Shown one piece after another: positions 60,667 through 64,000 of a DNA stretch of 64,000 nucleotides. The stretch is from Aequorivita vladivostokensis. GTDB taxonomy: Bacteria > Bacteroidota > Bacteroidia > Flavobacteriales > Flavobacteriaceae. Location: contig NZ_JSVU01000002.1 of NCBI RefSeq assembly GCF_000952855.1, forward strand, positions 62,001-126,000. The letters run 5' to 3'. Each line of letters begins with the position of its first letter. Position 1 is the stretch's first letter. The notes under the pieces were generated by a model. The model was not told the DNA's origin and did not search any database. It saw only the letters and a program-made list of their open reading frames with translations. A program made the position numbers and the translations under genes.

Positions 60667-61881
60667 ATGAACATCCACAAAGTTTCCTTTACCAACAAAG
60701 ACGAAGAACAACTTGCAGGCCGTCTGGAGCTTCCCATAAACCAACAGCCGCACAATTTGGTGATTTTTGCGCATTGCTTTACGTGTACTAAAAATTTGAC
60801 CGCCGTTAAAAACGTGGGGCGAGCCCTTACCGATTCGGGTTTTGGGGTATTAAGGTTTGATTTTACAGGATTGGGCGAAAGCGAGGGCGATTTTGAAAAC
60901 ACGAATTTTTCCGGTAATGTGGAAGATTTAATTGAAGCGGCAAATTTCCTAAAGAAAAATTACAAAGCCCCCACGCTTATTATCGGCCATTCCCTTGGAG
61001 GTGCGGCTGCAATCTTTGCCGCAGCCAGAATTCCGTCGATAAAAGCCGTAGCCGTTATCAATTCGCCCAGCCATCCCTCGCACGTGATGCACCTTTTGAA
61101 GGATAGTGCGCACGAAATTACCAAAAGCGGAAAGGCAAAAGTAAATTTGGGCGGCATGGATTTTACCATTAAAAAACAATTTTTGGACGACCTTGAAAAT
61201 AAGCCCCTGCGTGAAGTTGTAGGCAATTTCAAAAAAGCACTGTTGATTTTGCATTCTCCCCAAGACCGGGTGGTTGGAATAAAAAATGCCGAAGAAATCT
61301 ATATCGCCGCGCATCATCCCAAGAGTTTTATATCGTTGGACGGCGCCGACCATTTATTGAGCAAAAAAGAGGACTCACATTATGTGGGGGAAGTGATTGC
61401 CGGTTGGGCTTCGCGATATGTAGAAATTCCACCGGTTGAAAAAATTCAAAGCAAAAGTAAGGTTGCCGCAAGTTTAGATGGAGATAAAATGTTTACCACG
61501 CACTTAAAATTGGGCGACCATTATTTTATTGCGGATGAGCCAATCACTTTTGGCGGAAACAATTTTGGGCCTTCCCCCTATGAATTTCTTTCCGCCGGCC
61601 TCGCCGCCTGTACCGTGATGACCATACAAATGTATGCGCGAAGAAAGAAATGGGAAGTTGAAAATGTAACTTGCCACATCAACTATTCGAAAGACCACGC
61701 GGTGGATTGTGAGCATTGCGAGGAAGATTCGGCTAAAATAGACACCTTTACCCGGGAAATAAAGTTGGAAGGAAATCTTTCCGAAGAACAAAGAGCAAAG
61801 CTGCTCGAAATTGCCGATAAATGCCCCGTGCATAGAACATTGCATTCCAAAACACAGATAATTACGAAGCTAATCAAGTAA
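60667..61881 (+). CDS. bifunctional alpha/beta hydrolase - OsmC fusion protein
   Basis: The 404-residue protein has an alpha/beta-hydrolase domain (about 1-255; nucleophile Ser109 in GHSLGG, preceded by DFTGLGESEGDF) and an OsmC-like domain (about 270-404). OsmC peroxidases use two cysteines: here Cys315 (LAACTVMT) and Cys386 (DKCPVHRTL). Thus it may hydrolyse an ester or peroxide-linked lipid and reduce an organic hydroperoxide. Extra cysteines (DCEHCEED) between the two could bind metal. The fusion is known in Bacteroidota and Proteobacteria. It is 9 bases after the lipid kinase gene. Confidence 0.93.
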   Translation: MNIHKVSFTNKDEEQLAGRLELPINQQPHNLVIFAHCFTCTKNLTAVKNVGRALTDSGFGVLRFDFTGLGESEGDFENTNFSGNVEDLIEAANFLKKNYKAPTLIIGHSLGGAAAIFAAARIPSIKAVAVINSPSHPSHVMHLLKDSAHEITKSGKAKVNLGGMDFTIKKQFLDDLENKPLREVVGNFKKALLILHSPQDRVVGIKNAEEIYIAAHHPKSFISLDGADHLLSKKEDSHYVGEVIAGWASRYVEIPPVEKIQSKSKVAASLDGDKMFTTHLKLGDHYFIADEPITFGGNNFGPSPYEFLSAGLAACTVMTIQMYARRKKWEVENVTCHINYSKDHAVDCEHCEEDSAKIDTFTREIKLEGNLSEEQRAKLLEIADKCPVHRTLHSKTQIITKLIK

Positions 61882-61920
61882 AAGGAGCAAGCTGTCAAAT
61901 GCTAAGATTATTTTAAAATT

Positions 61921-61951
61921 TTGTATGCCCACGATTGAAATCATACCTTTA
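61921..61951 (+). promoter_or_regulatory. superoxide dismutase promoter, TTG-N20-TACCTTTA
   Basis: A TTG (61921-61923), a 20-base spacer and TACCTTTA (61944-61951; one mismatch to TAnnTTTG) lie 28 bases before the start codon. The spacer equals that of the fumC promoter. Confidence 0.5.
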
Positions 61952-61979
61952 AACTAACATTAACTATAAACTATTACCA

Positions 61980-62582
61980 ATGAAAAAACTAGGAACACTA
62001 ATTGCTGCCGCTGCGATCCTCGCCTTTGTAGGCTGCAAGAATGAGAAAAAAGATATGGATTCCATGGATAATATGAATGATTCCATACAGATGAATTCTG
62101 AAAATCAAGAAGATATGAAAATGGAAGAGGCTAAAACCCTTTCCGTTATGATGGAATCAAAAAGTAAAAGTACGGCCCAAGGTGAAGCTTATTTCACTGA
62201 AGAAAATGGGATGGTAAAATTGGAAGCCAAATTTACCGGGCTAACGCCAGGTACCCACGCCATTCACCTTCACGAAAAAGCAGATTGCAGCTCAGATGAC
62301 GCGACCTCTGCTGGCGGACACTGGAACCCAACACATTCCAAACACGGTAAGTGGGGCGATGCTGAAGGATATCATAAAGGTGATATAGGCAACTTTGAAG
62401 CGGATGCCGACGGTGTTGGAAAAGTATCCATGCAAACCGACGAATGGTGTATAGGCTGTGGTGATGAAACCAAGGATATTCTTGGAAAGGCAGTTATTGT
62501 ACACGAAGGAAAAGACGACTTTACCACACAGCCTACCGGCGATGCTGGAGGAAGAGTAAGTTGTGGAGGAATTATAAAATAA
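61980..62582 (+). CDS. Cu/Zn superoxide dismutase family lipoprotein
   Basis: The 200-residue protein has a lipoprotein signal (AILAFVGC, Cys19), a Met-, Asp- and Asn-rich linker (about 22-50) that may bind copper, and the Cu/Zn SOD fold. Copper and zinc ligand regions are seen: HAIHLHEKADC, GGHWNPTHSKHG, HKGDIGNFEAD and VIVHEGKDDF, and the two cysteines of the disulfide are present (DC and VSCGG). It protects the periplasm from superoxide. A shared terminator follows. Confidence 0.93.
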   Translation: MKKLGTLIAAAAILAFVGCKNEKKDMDSMDNMNDSIQMNSENQEDMKMEEAKTLSVMMESKSKSTAQGEAYFTEENGMVKLEAKFTGLTPGTHAIHLHEKADCSSDDATSAGGHWNPTHSKHGKWGDAEGYHKGDIGNFEADADGVGKVSMQTDEWCIGCGDETKDILGKAVIVHEGKDDFTTQPTGDAGGRVSCGGIIK

Positions 62583-62603
62583 ATCTCTGATTCTATCTTA
62601 TAT

Positions 62604-62636
62604 AAAAAATGTCGGCAGATTTTGCCGACATTTTTT
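62604..62636. terminator. bidirectional terminator between SOD and lpd genes
   Basis: A 14-base stem (AAAAAATGTCGGCA/TGCCGACATTTTTT) with a 5-base loop separates two convergent genes. Confidence 0.93.
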
Positions 62637-62655
62637 ATTGAAATAACCTGAACTA

Positions 62656-64000
62656 TTAGATGTGCAACGCTCTGTCATCCGTGGCGGCAAGAGCGGCTTC
62701 TTTTACTGCCTCGGCATAGGTTGGGTGGGCGTGGCTCATTCTGGCAATATCCTCGGCGCTTGCACGGAATTCCATTGCGGTAACGGCTTCAGCGATTAAA
62801 TCGGCGACACGCGCGCCCACCATATGTACTCCAAGCACCTCATCGGTTTTTTTATCGGAAAGAATTTTTACAAAACCATCGGTATCACCACTTGCACGGC
62901 TTCTTCCCAAAGCGCGCATCGGGAACTGGCCGCTTTTATACTCAATCTTCGCATCTTTAAGCTGCTCCTCCGTTTTCCCAACCGAAGCAACTTCCGGCCA
63001 GGTGTAAACCACGCCGGGAATTAAATTGTAATCAATATGTGGCTTCTGCCCAGCAATAATTTCAGCGACCAAAACTCCCTCTTCTGAAGCTTTGTGCGCC
63101 AGCATTGCCCCGCGAACCACATCGCCAATGGCGTAAATGTTCTTAATATTTGTTTGCAGGTGGTCGTTAACATCAATCATTCCGCGTTCGGTGATTTTTA
63201 CCCCGGCATTTTCAGCCTTCAAACCTTCCGTATAAGGCTTTCTTCCAACGGAAACCAAGCAATAATCGCCTTTGAAAGTTACTTCTTTATCATTTTTATC
63301 GGTAGCAGTAACGGTAACTTCCTTTCCTTTTTTGGAAACTGCGGAAACTTTATGCGAAACGAAGAATTTCACACCCTGTTTCTTCATCACCTTCATCAAT
63401 TCCTTGCTTTGTGCAGAATCCATCGTTGGGATAATTCGGTCCATATATTCCACTACGGAAACCTCAGCACCCAAACGATGATAAACCTGACCAAGTTCCA
63501 AACCAATCACACCACCGCCAATAACGATAAGGTGTTTTGGAACCTCTTTCATATTTAAAGCTTCGGTTGAAGTGATAATTCGGTCCTTATCCAATTTTAT
63601 AAAAGGAAGGGATGCAGGTTTGCTTCCCGTAGCGATAATCGTATTTTTTGCTTCAATGGTTTCAGTTTTCTCGCCGTTGGTTATTTCAATATGGGTGGCA
63701 TCCTTAAAAGCGCCCATTCCAGTGAAAACGTCAATCTTGTTTTTATCCATCAAAAACGCAATCCCTTTGGTGGTTTGATCCACAACCGAAGCTTTGCGCT
63801 CTATCATTTTTTTCAAATTCAATTTTATATCGCCAGAAATTTCAATTCCATGCTCTTCAAAATGTTTCATGGCATCTTCATAATGATGTGAAGAATCCAA
63901 CAAAGCCTTGCTGGGAATACAACCCACGTTTAGACAAGTTCCGCCCAAAACATCGTATTTTTCAATGATTGCGGTTTTCATCCCTAACTGGGCGCAACGG
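62656..64000 (-). CDS. lpdA: dihydrolipoyl dehydrogenase, N-terminus missing at window edge
   Basis: The frame is open through the right edge (reading RCAQLGMKTAIIEKY), so the first roughly 25 residues with the FAD-binding GxGxxG lie outside. The redox-active disulfide GGTCLNVGCIPSK is present, as are the NAD-binding motif VIGGGVIGLELG and the C-terminal HAHPTYAEAV with the catalytic histidine. The enzyme reoxidises lipoamide in the pyruvate, 2-oxoglutarate or branched-chain dehydrogenase complexes. An internal ATG at 63981 is not the true start, because the redox disulfide would be too close to the N-terminus. Confidence 0.96.
   Translation of the reverse strand, partial: RCAQLGMKTAIIEKYDVLGGTCLNVGCIPSKALLDSSHHYEDAMKHFEEHGIEISGDIKLNLKKMIERKASVVDQTTKGIAFLMDKNKIDVFTGMGAFKDATHIEITNGEKTETIEAKNTIIATGSKPASLPFIKLDKDRIITSTEALNMKEVPKHLIVIGGGVIGLELGQVYHRLGAEVSVVEYMDRIIPTMDSAQSKELMKVMKKQGVKFFVSHKVSAVSKKGKEVTVTATDKNDKEVTFKGDYCLVSVGRKPYTEGLKAENAGVKITERGMIDVNDHLQTNIKNIYAIGDVVRGAMLAHKASEEGVLVAEIIAGQKPHIDYNLIPGVVYTWPEVASVGKTEEQLKDAKIEYKSGQFPMRALGRSRASGDTDGFVKILSDKKTDEVLGVHMVGARVADLIAEAVTAMEFRASAEDIARMSHAHPTYAEAVKEAALAATDDRALHI

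Overview
The window comes from a member of the Flavobacteriaceae (phylum Bacteroidota). The evidence is of several kinds. There are two TonB-dependent receptors and a DUF4249 lipoprotein. Two secreted proteins carry C-terminal sorting domains of the type IX secretion system. Promoters show the Bacteroidota -7 box TAnnTTTG, start codons have A-rich leaders rather than strong Shine-Dalgarno sites, and a bacterial geranylgeranylglycerol-phosphate prenyltransferase is present. The genus is not certain; an Aequorivita-like marine flavobacterium would fit. I see no rRNA, tRNA, CRISPR array, prophage or transposase gene.

Layout. 1-4315 (minus): a receptor operon made of an unknown secreted protein, an STN-type TonB-dependent receptor and a DUF4249 lipoprotein that runs off the left edge. 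4468-9728 (mostly plus): a small helical protein, ArsC, a second TonB receptor and fumarase. 9825-13780 (minus): a fused cytochrome c maturation protein, a truncated haemoglobin and a small membrane protein, divergent from a Crp/Fnr regulator (13862). 14575-19054 (plus): DUF2520, KdsC, UbiA-type prenyltransferase, Maf, a lipoprotein and an MscS channel. 19110-23430: PIG-L deacetylase, an unlisted 36-residue membrane peptide and a sodium:solute symporter. 23564-32989: BNR-repeat lipoprotein, RsmB, secreted endonuclease I, PurL and acyl-CoA ligase. 33025-35287: LRR protein, SMR exporter and DUF488. 35530-42320: a MarR-controlled fatty-acid beta-oxidation operon. 42424-51134: secreted peptidases, an amidohydrolase and a very small ABC transporter. 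51182-64000: fasciclin, LysM, a MoxR-type AAA/VWA pair, stress-type proteins, S9 peptidase, App1-type phosphatase, lipid kinase, a hydrolase-OsmC fusion, Cu/Zn superoxide dismutase and dihydrolipoyl dehydrogenase, which runs off the right edge.

Genes that work together: acyl-CoA ligase with the MarR/FadB/FadA/FadE operon (fatty-acid degradation); the receptor operon (outer-membrane uptake); truncated haemoglobin with the Fnr-like regulator (oxygen or NO response); KdsC with the prenyltransferase (envelope lipids); and the AAA/VWA pair (metal insertion or remodelling).

The most unusual content lies between the genes. At least eight intergenic regions contain arrays with a strict 7-base period. 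The unit sequence differs from site to site, but within one site the array is often matched by its reverse complement. Both four-helix-bundle (23S rRNA intervening-sequence-type) genes in the window lie inside such arrays, one of them with a stop codon near its N-terminus. I propose that arrays and gene form a non-autonomous element that deserves study. Two further palindrome types have entered coding sequence in purL.
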